A DNA stretch of 28,061 bases, from positions 1 through 28,061 of the IMG/VR virus record IMGVR_UViG_3300017781_000089, one strand, 5' to 3'. Of the stretch, positions 20,967 through 28,061 are shown piece after piece. Source of the DNA: a virus. The translations under genes were made by a program, and so were the position numbers. The first letter of the stretch is position 1, and every line of letters starts with the position of its first letter. The notes below the pieces were generated by a model. The model was given only the letters and a program-made list of their open reading frames with translations, had not been told where the DNA came from and searched no databases.

Positions 20967-21836
20967 ATGGAAGAAAAAACAATGGACAAAATAGATGAGC
21001 AATTAGTAGAAGGCATTACGACTGAGCCAACTATTGATTCGGGAGACATTTTTAACGAAATATTTGGACAAGCACAAGAACAGGTTGCACCTGTTAGCCA
21101 ACAAGTAGTACAAAATGAACCTGCTGATACTCAGACTATTGAGGAACCAAAGAACGACCCTGACCAGTTTCAATACTGGCAAAGTCAAGCAGATAAACGT
21201 GCAGCAGAAGTAGATATGTTGAAATCGCAAATGGCCGAAGTAATGACCAGGGTGAGTCAACCTGCAGAAGCAGCACCAGTAGAGAAGGAAACAGCTTTAG
21301 AAAAACCTGTTAAACCATCAAAGCCTGCCGACTTCGACCGTTCTGAAGCTTTAACCGACCCTGATAGTGCATCAGCAAGGTATTTAGCCAAGCAAGAATC
21401 TTATTTGGAATCTATGTCAGAGTATGTAGCAACTTCAAATGAAAGAGTCATGCAAACGATGACAAAACAACAACAACAGCAAGAAGCTGTAGCAAGGGAC
21501 CAAAAGGTGTTAACAGACTTACAGTCTAATTACAACTACACTCCTGAGCAAGCTAATGATTTTGTTGCTCAAATGTCATCACCAGATTCATTATCGTTAG
21601 ATAATTTGGTGCAACTTCACCAGTTGAAAATGAACAATGGTTCACAACAGGTTACACAGATAACCCCAGAAGCTCAACAGAAAGCTGCAGTGATGAATCA
21701 ACGTAATGAAAAGCTAAGTATACCGAAACCTATCGGAGTCCAGGCAGGAGCTAGTGACCAGTCGCCAACTAAAAACATAGAAGATAAAATGATGGATTCA
21801 ATGATTGGAAATTTCAATAAACGCAATCCATTTTAA
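20967..21836 (+). CDS. Capsid scaffolding protein
   Basis: A 289-residue, acidic, low-hydrophobicity protein between portal and major capsid genes, the standard site of the scaffold gene. It is Gln/Glu-rich with extended disordered N-terminal sequence and a central coiled coil (YWQSQADKRAAEVDMLKSQM; MQTMTKQQQQQEAV). The C terminus is KNIEDKMMDSMIGNFNKRNPF, a short amphipathic helix with basic residues of the sort that docks scaffold on the coat protein. Scaffolds direct prohead assembly and are then removed. The ribosome-binding site is AAGGAG, 7 bases before the ATG. Identity is from composition and position. Confidence 0.75.
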   Translation: MEEKTMDKIDEQLVEGITTEPTIDSGDIFNEIFGQAQEQVAPVSQQVVQNEPADTQTIEEPKNDPDQFQYWQSQADKRAAEVDMLKSQMAEVMTRVSQPAEAAPVEKETALEKPVKPSKPADFDRSEALTDPDSASARYLAKQESYLESMSEYVATSNERVMQTMTKQQQQQEAVARDQKVLTDLQSNYNYTPEQANDFVAQMSSPDSLSLDNLVQLHQLKMNNGSQQVTQITPEAQQKAAVMNQRNEKLSIPKPIGVQAGASDQSPTKNIEDKMMDSMIGNFNKRNPF

Positions 21837-21852
21837 TTAAGGAGAAGGCAAA

Positions 21853-23298
21853 ATGGCACAAGACACAAACGGAGTATTCTCACCTAGTATTGGTGTAACA
21901 CCACAAGGTGTTTCTATTAACGATACTAGAAGAGTATTCAATTTCGGTGAAAGAGTAGCTGAATTAAATCCAGCTGCTTCGCCTTTCTTCGCATACTTAT
22001 CTAAAATTGCTAAGAAACCTACAGATGACCCTGTATTTAAATTCTTAGAAAAAAGACATCAATGGCAACGTAGAAACTTTTTTGTAGACGGCTTAATTGA
22101 GCATGCTGCAGGAGGAAGTCCTACACAAGCTACTTTTAACTTAGTTAAAGCAGACGACCAAATTGATGTAGATTACGATATTTATGGAAGAAAAGCAGGA
22201 GGACCCTATAAGGCAGAATTCGTAACAGCAGGACAGATGATTGCAATCGAAGGATTGTTAGACGCTGCAGCTGGTGCAGGTTCCGATAAAAACCTTATAG
22301 TGTACTATAGAGTAACAGACTCAGTTCAAAACTCAGCAGACACAGGCTTATCAGCTGAATTTGTTAAAGCTATTGAAACTGGTGTTGAAAACGGCGTAAT
22401 GGACGTAACAACACTAGCAAGTGGAGACAAAATTGTACACGCAGACAATGTAAAGGGCCAAGTAATTGGTTCTGCATGGGCTGAAGGTGATACAGCACCT
22501 GATGGATGGAAAGATGAGTTTTATACAAGAGAAGGATATTGTCAGATATTTAAAACTGCAGTACCTCTATTCTCTGGTACATCTTTAGCTACACGCTACA
22601 GAGGTGACGCAAACGAATACATGAGAGTATATCAAGAGAAACTTATGGAACATAAGATGGATATTGAGAATGCTTTACTATTCGGTTACGGTGAGGTGAA
22701 TGAAAGTTCAACAGCACAACAAAGAAAAACATGGGGTATCTTACCTTTTACAGAAGTATACGGAAAAGTCAAAAGCTTTACTTATGCTTCATCAGGGTAC
22801 GATGACTTCGTAGATGCTATGTCAGATATTTTTGATGCAGAATCTGGTGCAGGTGGTAGTAAAATGGTACTTGCTTCACGTTCAATCATGAACTGGCTTA
22901 ACAAACTTGGTGGTACTTCTTTCTTAGGAAATACTATGGCATCAGGAGTAGGAACATCTGCAGCAGGTGTACCAACATCCTCACCATACGGTGTTTCTTT
23001 AGATAAAGGACAATCACTATTTAATGGTGTTAACGTAACACAAGTAGATACCTTATACGGTACTCTTAACTTTGTTATGGAACCACTATTAAGAGGTCCT
23101 TGGGCAAACCACGCTATTGTTGTTGATTTAAACAACGTAGCTTACAGACCACTAGCTGGTAATGGTGAGTCAAGAGATACTCAAATATTAACTAACATCC
23201 AAAATAACGATGTAGACGGAAGAAAGGACATGATTCTTACAGAAGCAGGTCTTGAAATTCAACTTCCTGAAACACACGCTATCTTGAAATTTAGCTAA
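21853..23298 (+). CDS. Major capsid protein
   Basis: A 481-residue protein after the scaffold gene, with a strong ribosome-binding site (AAGGAG). The N-terminal region FNFGERVAELNPAASPFFAY, then LSKIAKKPTDDPVFKFLEKR, is typical of marine podovirus-like coat proteins. The middle and end contain alternating beta segments and a hydrophobic stretch (NFVMEPLLRGPWANHAIVVDLNNVAYRPL) compatible with the HK97 fold. Codons are more regular and more GC-rich at places than in the early genes, as expected for the most abundant protein. A strong hairpin (23310-23333) follows its stop. Phage GroES in this genome may help fold it. Confidence 0.85.
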   Translation: MAQDTNGVFSPSIGVTPQGVSINDTRRVFNFGERVAELNPAASPFFAYLSKIAKKPTDDPVFKFLEKRHQWQRRNFFVDGLIEHAAGGSPTQATFNLVKADDQIDVDYDIYGRKAGGPYKAEFVTAGQMIAIEGLLDAAAGAGSDKNLIVYYRVTDSVQNSADTGLSAEFVKAIETGVENGVMDVTTLASGDKIVHADNVKGQVIGSAWAEGDTAPDGWKDEFYTREGYCQIFKTAVPLFSGTSLATRYRGDANEYMRVYQEKLMEHKMDIENALLFGYGEVNESSTAQQRKTWGILPFTEVYGKVKSFTYASSGYDDFVDAMSDIFDAESGAGGSKMVLASRSIMNWLNKLGGTSFLGNTMASGVGTSAAGVPTSSPYGVSLDKGQSLFNGVNVTQVDTLYGTLNFVMEPLLRGPWANHAIVVDLNNVAYRPLAGNGESRDTQILTNIQNNDVDGRKDMILTEAGLEIQLPETHAILKFS

Positions 23299-23309
23299 TA
23301 GTTGAATAC

Positions 23310-23333
23310 GGGGGAGTTGCAATATACTCCCCC
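23310..23333 (+). terminator. Strong GC hairpin after the major capsid gene
   Basis: GGGGGAGT (23310-23317) pairs with ACTCCCCC (23326-23333): 8 bp around an 8-nt loop, 11 bases past the capsid stop. No long U-run follows (AAAGAATTTTAAAC), so it may be a partial terminator or a 3'-end stabiliser that keeps capsid mRNA abundant. Confidence 0.55.
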
Positions 23334-23363
23334 AAAGAATTTTAAACTAAAAAGGAGAATACA

Positions 23364-23657
23364 ATGGCAAATCCAGCAGTATTATTAAGAGGTGCAAAGA
23401 TGTTATCTAAAACACCTATGGGTAAAGCAGCAACAAAGAAAGTGGTAAATGTTTTAAGAGGAATAAGAAAACAAGGTAAATTGATTCCATCAAAATATAA
23501 ACAGGGCGGTAAAGGACCAGGAGCTACTACTAGAACTACGAAACCTGCAGAAGTAAGCAAGTCTTACGGTCAACAGCAAACAAGTACAAATAATTTGATG
23601 AGAGACCCAATGACAAAGAAGATGGATGCAACTAAATTATATAAAAAAGTAAAGTAA
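23364..23657 (+). CDS. Small basic structural-region protein, 97 aa
   Basis: A 97-residue protein, very basic (many Lys/Arg) with a disordered Gly/Thr/Gln-rich middle (YKQGGKGPGATTRTTKPAEV). The N terminus (NPAVLLRGAKMLSKTPMGKA) could be a short amphipathic helix. It lies between the capsid gene and a connector gene that follows with its ATG directly after the stop. A minor capsid, decoration or DNA-associated role is possible. The function is not recognised. Confidence 0.6.
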   Translation: MANPAVLLRGAKMLSKTPMGKAATKKVVNVLRGIRKQGKLIPSKYKQGGKGPGATTRTTKPAEVSKSYGQQQTSTNNLMRDPMTKKMDATKLYKKVK

Positions 23658-24473
23658 ATGAGTATTAAAACACAAATAGAAGCATACACTGGTGACATAG
23701 ATAGTCCAGACATTACTGCACAAGCAACCCAATTTGCAAAAGACGGTGTAAGATATATTTATTCTGTAGTGTTGACTAACCCTGAAATGGGAGAAAGATT
23801 GTCAGCTAATACAAACTTAAATACTGCATCACCAACATTGCCACTGACAAATGTAATGTCATTAGATTACGTTCTTAGAAATGACGGTGCTATTGATAGA
23901 CCTTGTATTGAGGGCGAACCTTCTATGGCAGGAGCATATCTTGACCCAGATAGTTTACATAGAGGAACTATAACTAGTCCTGTATACTACATTAAAAATA
24001 ATGTATTAACTATTGTACCTGCACCTGTAGATGCACAACTTGGTAAAGTAGGGAGTGTAACACCAGATACTACATTTACTTTAGATAATGAATACACTGC
24101 TTTAACAGGATTATTACCAGAACTGTATGTAGGTGTTACATTGTATGCAGCAGGAATGGTATTACTAACTAAAATGAATGCTATTGGAAAACCTACAGAT
24201 ATAAATTTAACAACTATTGCAGCTTCTGCTAGTGTTGATACAGAGGGTGATAGAGTAGATATTACTAAATGGTTTAACATTGTTGGTGATTATATACAAG
24301 ATGAAGATGTAGAACTAGCATCTGCTTATTTGTCAAAGATAAATGCATATTTACAAAATTATCAAATGGAATTAGCTGGAGACCAATCACAATACCAACA
24401 GTATGAATCTCAATACGTGAAAGTTAGTCAGTCCTTAATTGCATTTTTAGAACCTTACATGGGTGGAGCTTAG
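23658..24473 (+). CDS. Probable head-tail connector protein
   Basis: A 271-residue protein in the head-tail joining position. The N-terminal half is helical (DITAQATQFAKDGVRYIYSVV), then comes beta-rich sequence (LPLTNVMSLDYVLRNDG, then SPVYYIKNNVLTIVPAP). The second half has helical segments (VGVTLYAAGMVLLTKMNAIG; VELASAYLSKINAYLQNYQM). Adaptor-type proteins with a helical core and an inserted beta part are common after the coat gene in podoviruses. Its ATG directly follows the preceding stop, and its own stop is 2 bases before the next ATG. Assignment is by context and layout, and a tail-tube role is an alternative. Confidence 0.5.
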   Translation: MSIKTQIEAYTGDIDSPDITAQATQFAKDGVRYIYSVVLTNPEMGERLSANTNLNTASPTLPLTNVMSLDYVLRNDGAIDRPCIEGEPSMAGAYLDPDSLHRGTITSPVYYIKNNVLTIVPAPVDAQLGKVGSVTPDTTFTLDNEYTALTGLLPELYVGVTLYAAGMVLLTKMNAIGKPTDINLTTIAASASVDTEGDRVDITKWFNIVGDYIQDEDVELASAYLSKINAYLQNYQMELAGDQSQYQQYESQYVKVSQSLIAFLEPYMGGA

Positions 24474-24475
24474 TT

Positions 24476-24754
24476 ATGAAATTACAACGAATGATAGATA
24501 TGGTTAAAAAACATCATCCAGAACTTGGTAATGTTGAAATTATTGAAATGTTAAATCAAGCATCTGATGAGTTTTGTCAAAGAACTTTATTGTTAGATGA
24601 AGCTACACAATTTACTACAGTAGCTGGACAAAGATATTACGGATTAAAAGATGGTATATTAGAAATTAAATCGGTTGACTTGCAAGACGAAAGTGGTAAC
24701 CATGTTACTATAAAGCGTTTATCAGGAAGACCAAAGTATAGGGATATAGACTAA
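24476..24754 (+). CDS. Head-tail adaptor, N-terminal half (apparently split gene)
   Basis: A 92-residue protein. A helix (LQRMIDMVKKHHPELGNVEI, then IEMLNQASDEFCQRT) is followed by a beta unit, FTTVAGQRYYGLKDGILEIK, then SVDLQDESGNHVTIKRLSG. This is the opening of adaptor proteins of roughly 200-240 residues found in many phages. The sequence stops at RPKYRDID, at the point where such proteins continue. The next ORF supplies the missing second half, in a frame shifted by +2, with a TAATG stop/start overlap. The pair therefore looks like one adaptor expressed as two coupled proteins. Confidence 0.55.
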   Translation: MKLQRMIDMVKKHHPELGNVEIIEMLNQASDEFCQRTLLLDEATQFTTVAGQRYYGLKDGILEIKSVDLQDESGNHVTIKRLSGRPKYRDID

Positions 24755-25197
24755 TGTCAAATAATTATTCAAGAGTATATAATAAATCGACAAAAGAAAA
24801 TGTATGGTGGATTGAAAGAGATTCTATAGGATTAGCTTTATATGACCCGTTAGCAAGCGAAGTTAAAAGATTTACTAGTTTAGCATCTGCTTTAACAGTA
24901 ACACTATTTTACCATAAAAAAGCAGACCATTTTGGTAGACAAATAGCATTAGATGGTACAGTTACTGACACTACCAACGCTTCTAACTTGATGGATGAAA
25001 CAAATGATTTGCCAGAACAATTTCATCAATACTTAGTAGATAAAGTTATACAATCTGGATATGAACAAAAACCAGAGATGATTCAGTTAGCAGGATACTT
25101 TGAAAGAAAATTTGAAAAAGGAATTAAAGAAGGTAAGACTTATAAGAATAGAAATAGAATTAGTGGAACTAGACACGTAAGGCAGTCTAGTTACTAA
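24754..25197 (+). CDS. Head-tail adaptor, C-terminal half (apparently split gene)
   Basis: A 147-residue protein. WWIERDSIGLALYDPLASEV and the later strand SALTVTLFYHKKADHF fit the middle of the adaptor family. LPEQFHQYLVDKVIQSGYEQ and the helical continuation fit its C-terminal helix. The start is the ATG inside the previous stop (TAATG), so translation is probably coupled. No frameshift-type slippery sequence is evident at the junction. It overlaps the next gene the same way. The role would be to seal the portal to the tail. Confidence 0.55.
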   Translation: MSNNYSRVYNKSTKENVWWIERDSIGLALYDPLASEVKRFTSLASALTVTLFYHKKADHFGRQIALDGTVTDTTNASNLMDETNDLPEQFHQYLVDKVIQSGYEQKPEMIQLAGYFERKFEKGIKEGKTYKNRNRISGTRHVRQSSY

Positions 25198-25499
25198 TGG
25201 CTAAAACATGGAGAACAGGAGAGTTTGGATTAACTTCGTTTGATAATCATAGTTTATTATTTGACGAATTAATACAGCACTTTAATGATAACATAAATGA
25301 GAATTTCTCAGACATCGCTATTTTATCTGACATTGGTACTCAAGACATGGGAGTTATTTCTGATGTTAGTACAACAGATATGGGTAAAGACAATACAGGT
25401 TATAATGATATTGCCTTATCAGGTAGTAATATATATACCGATATTGCTAAGTCTGCTACACCAGTTTCTGGTTACGAAGATAGGATAAAAAATACATAG
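25197..25499 (+). CDS. Small tail-region protein with DMG repeats, 100 aa
   Basis: The start overlaps the adaptor stop as TAATG. The N-terminal part (TWRTGEFGLTSFDNHSLLFDELIQHFNDNINENFSDIA) is helical. The rest contains repeated short units: ILSDIGTQDMG, VISDVSTTDMG, then NDIALSGSNIYTDIA. The regular D-I/V-T-T/Q-DMG pattern suggests a small repeat fold. It lies between adaptor and fibre genes, so a tail or fibre-attachment role is plausible. There is no recognised family. Confidence 0.5.
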   Translation: MAKTWRTGEFGLTSFDNHSLLFDELIQHFNDNINENFSDIAILSDIGTQDMGVISDVSTTDMGKDNTGYNDIALSGSNIYTDIAKSATPVSGYEDRIKNT

Positions 25500-25508
25500 G
25501 AGATAATT

Positions 25509-25766
25509 ATGGGTGGAAGTTTAACTAGTCCAAATAAGATTAAAGATGTATATAAAAAATTAGTTTTTTATGATGATAATAAATTAAAAACAGACAATGG
25601 AACTGCTGACGTTATTATAACTAATGCAGATAATTTCTCGTCAGATATTGTAGCAGGAACAGGAATTTCTACAGCAGAATCTGGTGGACAAACAACAATA
25701 AGTGTAAAAGACGCAGATGTTCTTTTGCAAAACGAAAACATAGATGGTGGCGAATACACTGTTTAA
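25509..25766 (+). CDS. Small tail-fibre-like protein, 85 aa
   Basis: A ribosome-binding site, AGGAG, lies 7 bases before the ATG. The sequence contains DNFSSDIVAGTGISTAESGG, then QTTISVKDADV, a linker motif seen in phage fibre proteins (the VAGTGI...TTISV type). A very similar VVAGNGLTGGGQTTATLAL motif is found in the last fibre gene here. It may be a small fibre part, a fibre chaperone or a fragment of a longer fibre. Acidic and Asn-rich composition fits fibre domains. Confidence 0.5.
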   Translation: MGGSLTSPNKIKDVYKKLVFYDDNKLKTDNGTADVIITNADNFSSDIVAGTGISTAESGGQTTISVKDADVLLQNENIDGGEYTV

Positions 25767-25778
25767 AAAGGGGATAAA

Positions 25779-26555
25779 ATGGCTAATATTTTACAAATAA
25801 AAAAGAATGCATGGAACACTGTTTCTGCTGGAGCTCCAACTGCCGATACATTAGCTTTTGGTGAATTAGCTTGGGATACAGCTGGAAAAACACTATACAT
25901 TGGAAGACAAACAGATAATGGTGGTACTACAGAAACAGTTAGAGTTATGCCTAACGCTTCAAGTAGTGCAGTTGGTGTAGCAAAGTTTAGTACTAACAAT
26001 TTTGTAGTTTCAGCACAAGCTGATGTACAAATTAAAACATATGGTATTGCTAGAGATGAGATAGCTTTAGATGCTATTGATGGAACTAGAATTGCAGATG
26101 ATGCAGTAGCTAGTGAGCATATTGCTGATAATGCAGTAGCTTTAGGAACGCAAACAACTGGTAATTATGCAGGAACAATAACAGGTACAACAAATGAAAT
26201 TGAAGTAACTGGTTCTGCTGGAGAAGGTACTGCTTATACTATTGGACTGCCGAATGATGTAACTATTGCTGGTAACTTAACTGTTCAAGGAGATACAGTA
26301 ACATTAAATACTGGTACTTTAACAGTAGAAGACAAGAACATAGTTGTTGCTAAAAACATAACAGCAAACCCTGCAACAGATTTAGGAGTAAATGGAGCAG
26401 GACTAACTATAGGTGCTAATGCATCTGCTCCAAGTTTAACTTGGATAAATAATGATGGTACAGATAGATTTCAATTTAATAAACCTGTTAGACTTACAAT
26501 AGAAAACAATGTAGACACTGGTTCTGTTTTAGATTTTGGTATATACGCTAACTAA
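25779..26555 (+). CDS. Tail fibre protein with repeated shaft units
   Basis: A 258-residue protein. The N terminus is a compact head-type module, ANILQIKKNAWNTVSAGAPT, then LAFGELAWDTAGKTLYIGRQ, like the attachment domain of several phage fibres (a GELAWD...LYIG pattern). A helical/beta repeat segment follows: DEIALDAIDGTRIADDAVAS, then EHIADNAVALGTQT, with short repeated IADDAVAS/IADNAVAL units. The rest is Thr/Gly/Ala-rich beta sequence. The protein is acidic with few Cys, typical of trimeric fibres. It precedes a larger fibre with a related N-terminal module. Confidence 0.7.
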   Translation: MANILQIKKNAWNTVSAGAPTADTLAFGELAWDTAGKTLYIGRQTDNGGTTETVRVMPNASSSAVGVAKFSTNNFVVSAQADVQIKTYGIARDEIALDAIDGTRIADDAVASEHIADNAVALGTQTTGNYAGTITGTTNEIEVTGSAGEGTAYTIGLPNDVTIAGNLTVQGDTVTLNTGTLTVEDKNIVVAKNITANPATDLGVNGAGLTIGANASAPSLTWINNDGTDRFQFNKPVRLTIENNVDTGSVLDFGIYAN

Positions 26556-26557
26556 TT

Positions 26558-28061
26558 ATGGCTAATAAGTTTTTAATTAAGAGAGGTGATGAATCACCTA
26601 ATGATTCAACAATAGATAATTATGAATTAGTTTATAATTACACTGATAACGAATTATGGACAAAGCATAATGGTTCTGTTGTTAAAATATCAAGTGGTAC
26701 TAACGGTACGGTTACTAATGTAGTAGCTGGTAATGGATTAACTGGTGGTGGTCAAACTACTGCTACTTTAGCTTTGGACTTTAGCCAACTTACAGATATG
26801 ACTGGAAATATTTCTGGTACTACTGAATTTATATTACAAAATGGAACAGTAGAGTCACGTAAAGCAGCTAGTGAAATAAAACTTACTGCTTTTGATGCAA
26901 CAGGATTTAGTATTTCGGGTGCAGTAGACACAAGCGGTACACCAATAGCTCAAGAATACGCTAGATTTACAGATGCTAATACTGTAGAAGGTAGAAGTGC
27001 TGCTGGTGTAAGAACTGATTTAGGTCTTGTTGTTGGTACTAATGTTCAAGCACAAGATGATTTATTACAAAATATAGCAGACTTTCCTACAAGCAGTTCT
27101 AGTAATGATGGTAAAGTAGTTACATATCAAGATTCAAATGGTTCGTTAGTATTGTCAACACCATCAGTTGGTACAATTACAAGCGTTACTGGAATGACTG
27201 ATAACAACGTACTAACTGCAAGTGGTAGCACTACTATTAGTGGTGAAGGCAGTCTTACTTTTAATGGTAGTCATTTAAAACTATTAGTAGATGGTGGTAA
27301 ATTTTTAGCAGGAGCTAACGAAGATGCTTACTTTATGCATTCTGGTTCTCACGGATGGCTAAATAACAGTACTGGTAATTTATATATCAGAAATCAAACT
27401 GACGATGGTCAAATCATAATGCAAACCGATGATGGTACTGGTAATACTACTACCTATATGAGTTTAAAGGGTAACGAGCAATTAATTAGATTTTTAAAAA
27501 GTACTAGACACAATGATGGTGTTGTAGGACAATTTGGTACTAGTGCTGATTTAAGAATTTATCACAATGCTAATGGTAATAGTAATATAGAAAATCATAG
27601 TGCAGATTTATATTTTACAGAATACACAGATGATGGAAGTATTTATTTTAGAAGTGATAATGGTTCAAGTGGAGTAGCGAATTATTTACAAATAGATGGC
27701 AATACTACAAATTTATTATTAACACCTCCCAGCAATATTACAAGAATTGCAAACGATGGGGGTGCATCTGATGAACCTAAATTACAACTTTATAGAAATA
27801 ATGCAGCTTATGGACAAGTACATTATGAACCAGGTGGTGGAAGTCCTTCAGGTTTACATCTTACAGATTTTAGAGATGATGCTAATAGTCATATAATTTT
27901 TAACACTCGTGGTGACAATGAAAGAATGCGAATTGAATCGGATGGAAAAGTCGGAATAGGAGTTGTATCACCACAACAAAAACTTCATATATTTCAAACT
28001 GAAGGTGGAGTTGGTGCAAAACACGCAACAATTAGATTAGGTGGATATTCTACAGTTGGTG
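26558..28061 (+). CDS. Tail fibre protein, 3'-truncated by window edge
   Basis: The frame from ATG 26558 is open to the right edge (501 codons visible). The N terminus ANKFLIKRGDESPNDSTIDN, with TDNELWTKHNG, parallels the head-type module of the preceding fibre. VVAGNGLTGGGQTTATLALD is a linker. The central part contains LRIYHNANGNSNIENHSADL, then YFTEYTDDGSIYFRSDNGSS, matching repeats common in marine phage fibres. Near the edge NERMRIESDGKVGIGVVSPQ, then QKLHI, resembles sequence that often precedes a C-terminal chaperone (S74-type) domain. That domain would lie beyond the window. There is no Shine-Dalgarno; the ATG lies 2 bases after the previous stop. Confidence 0.75.
   Translation, partial: MANKFLIKRGDESPNDSTIDNYELVYNYTDNELWTKHNGSVVKISSGTNGTVTNVVAGNGLTGGGQTTATLALDFSQLTDMTGNISGTTEFILQNGTVESRKAASEIKLTAFDATGFSISGAVDTSGTPIAQEYARFTDANTVEGRSAAGVRTDLGLVVGTNVQAQDDLLQNIADFPTSSSSNDGKVVTYQDSNGSLVLSTPSVGTITSVTGMTDNNVLTASGSTTISGEGSLTFNGSHLKLLVDGGKFLAGANEDAYFMHSGSHGWLNNSTGNLYIRNQTDDGQIIMQTDDGTGNTTTYMSLKGNEQLIRFLKSTRHNDGVVGQFGTSADLRIYHNANGNSNIENHSADLYFTEYTDDGSIYFRSDNGSSGVANYLQIDGNTTNLLLTPPSNITRIANDGGASDEPKLQLYRNNAAYGQVHYEPGGGSPSGLHLTDFRDDANSHIIFNTRGDNERMRIESDGKVGIGVVSPQQKLHIFQTEGGVGAKHATIRLGGYSTVG

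Noticed and set aside
1-28061. CRISPR array or insertion sequence
   Set aside because: No regularly spaced repeats and no transposase-like ORF were seen anywhere in the window.

Overview
The window looks like part of an AT-rich double-stranded DNA phage genome. It is probably a tailed, podovirus-like marine phage. The evidence is a P22-type portal, a large and a small terminase, scaffold, major capsid protein and tail-fibre genes in canonical order. There is also a very large virion protein and a block of DNA replication and recombination genes on the opposite strand. The phage-encoded GroES and the tail-fibre repeats resemble those of uncultured marine phages. A low-GC marine bacterium is a reasonable host guess, but nothing in the window proves it. 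I saw no integrase, DNA polymerase, RNA polymerase, lysin or tRNA.

Layout. Bases 3-4601 (+) hold the 3' part of a giant virion protein whose start lies left of the window. Its strand and position fit the end of a rightward structural operon. Bases 4602-4708 separate converging transcription units. From 15432 down to 4709 (-) runs a leftward early/replication operon of about 25 genes, many very small. It begins with small unknown proteins, one of them membrane-anchored and one extremely acidic. It continues with a MazG-like protein, an Erf-type annealing protein, an SSB-like protein, an AEP primase fused to a DnaB-like helicase, a Holliday-junction-resolvase-like nuclease, GroES, and a second nuclease-like protein. 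Many neighbours overlap as TAATG or ATGA, which implies translational coupling. Bases 15433-15658 form a divergent control region. From 15659 rightward come two small genes, terS, terL, portal, scaffold, major capsid, connector/adaptor genes and three tail-fibre genes. The last fibre gene runs off the right edge.

The most unusual feature is in the gaps of the leftward operon. Nearly every longer gap is filled by a long-range RNA stem or hairpin. Each starts within about 0-11 bases of the preceding stop codon and ends upstream of the next ribosome-binding site. The arm sequences differ from gap to gap. In 11 places in these stems the leftward transcript forms a G.U wobble where the opposite strand would have an A.C mismatch, and I found no case of the reverse inside the counted stems. 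This points to selection on the RNA. The largest example is a roughly 147-nt multi-branched leader in front of groES, closed by a perfect 12-bp stem. Other items of note are two near-identical promoter-like sequences that place transcription starts at or just before start codons, a repeated ribosome-binding cassette, several hidden small genes, and a head-tail adaptor apparently split into two coupled ORFs.
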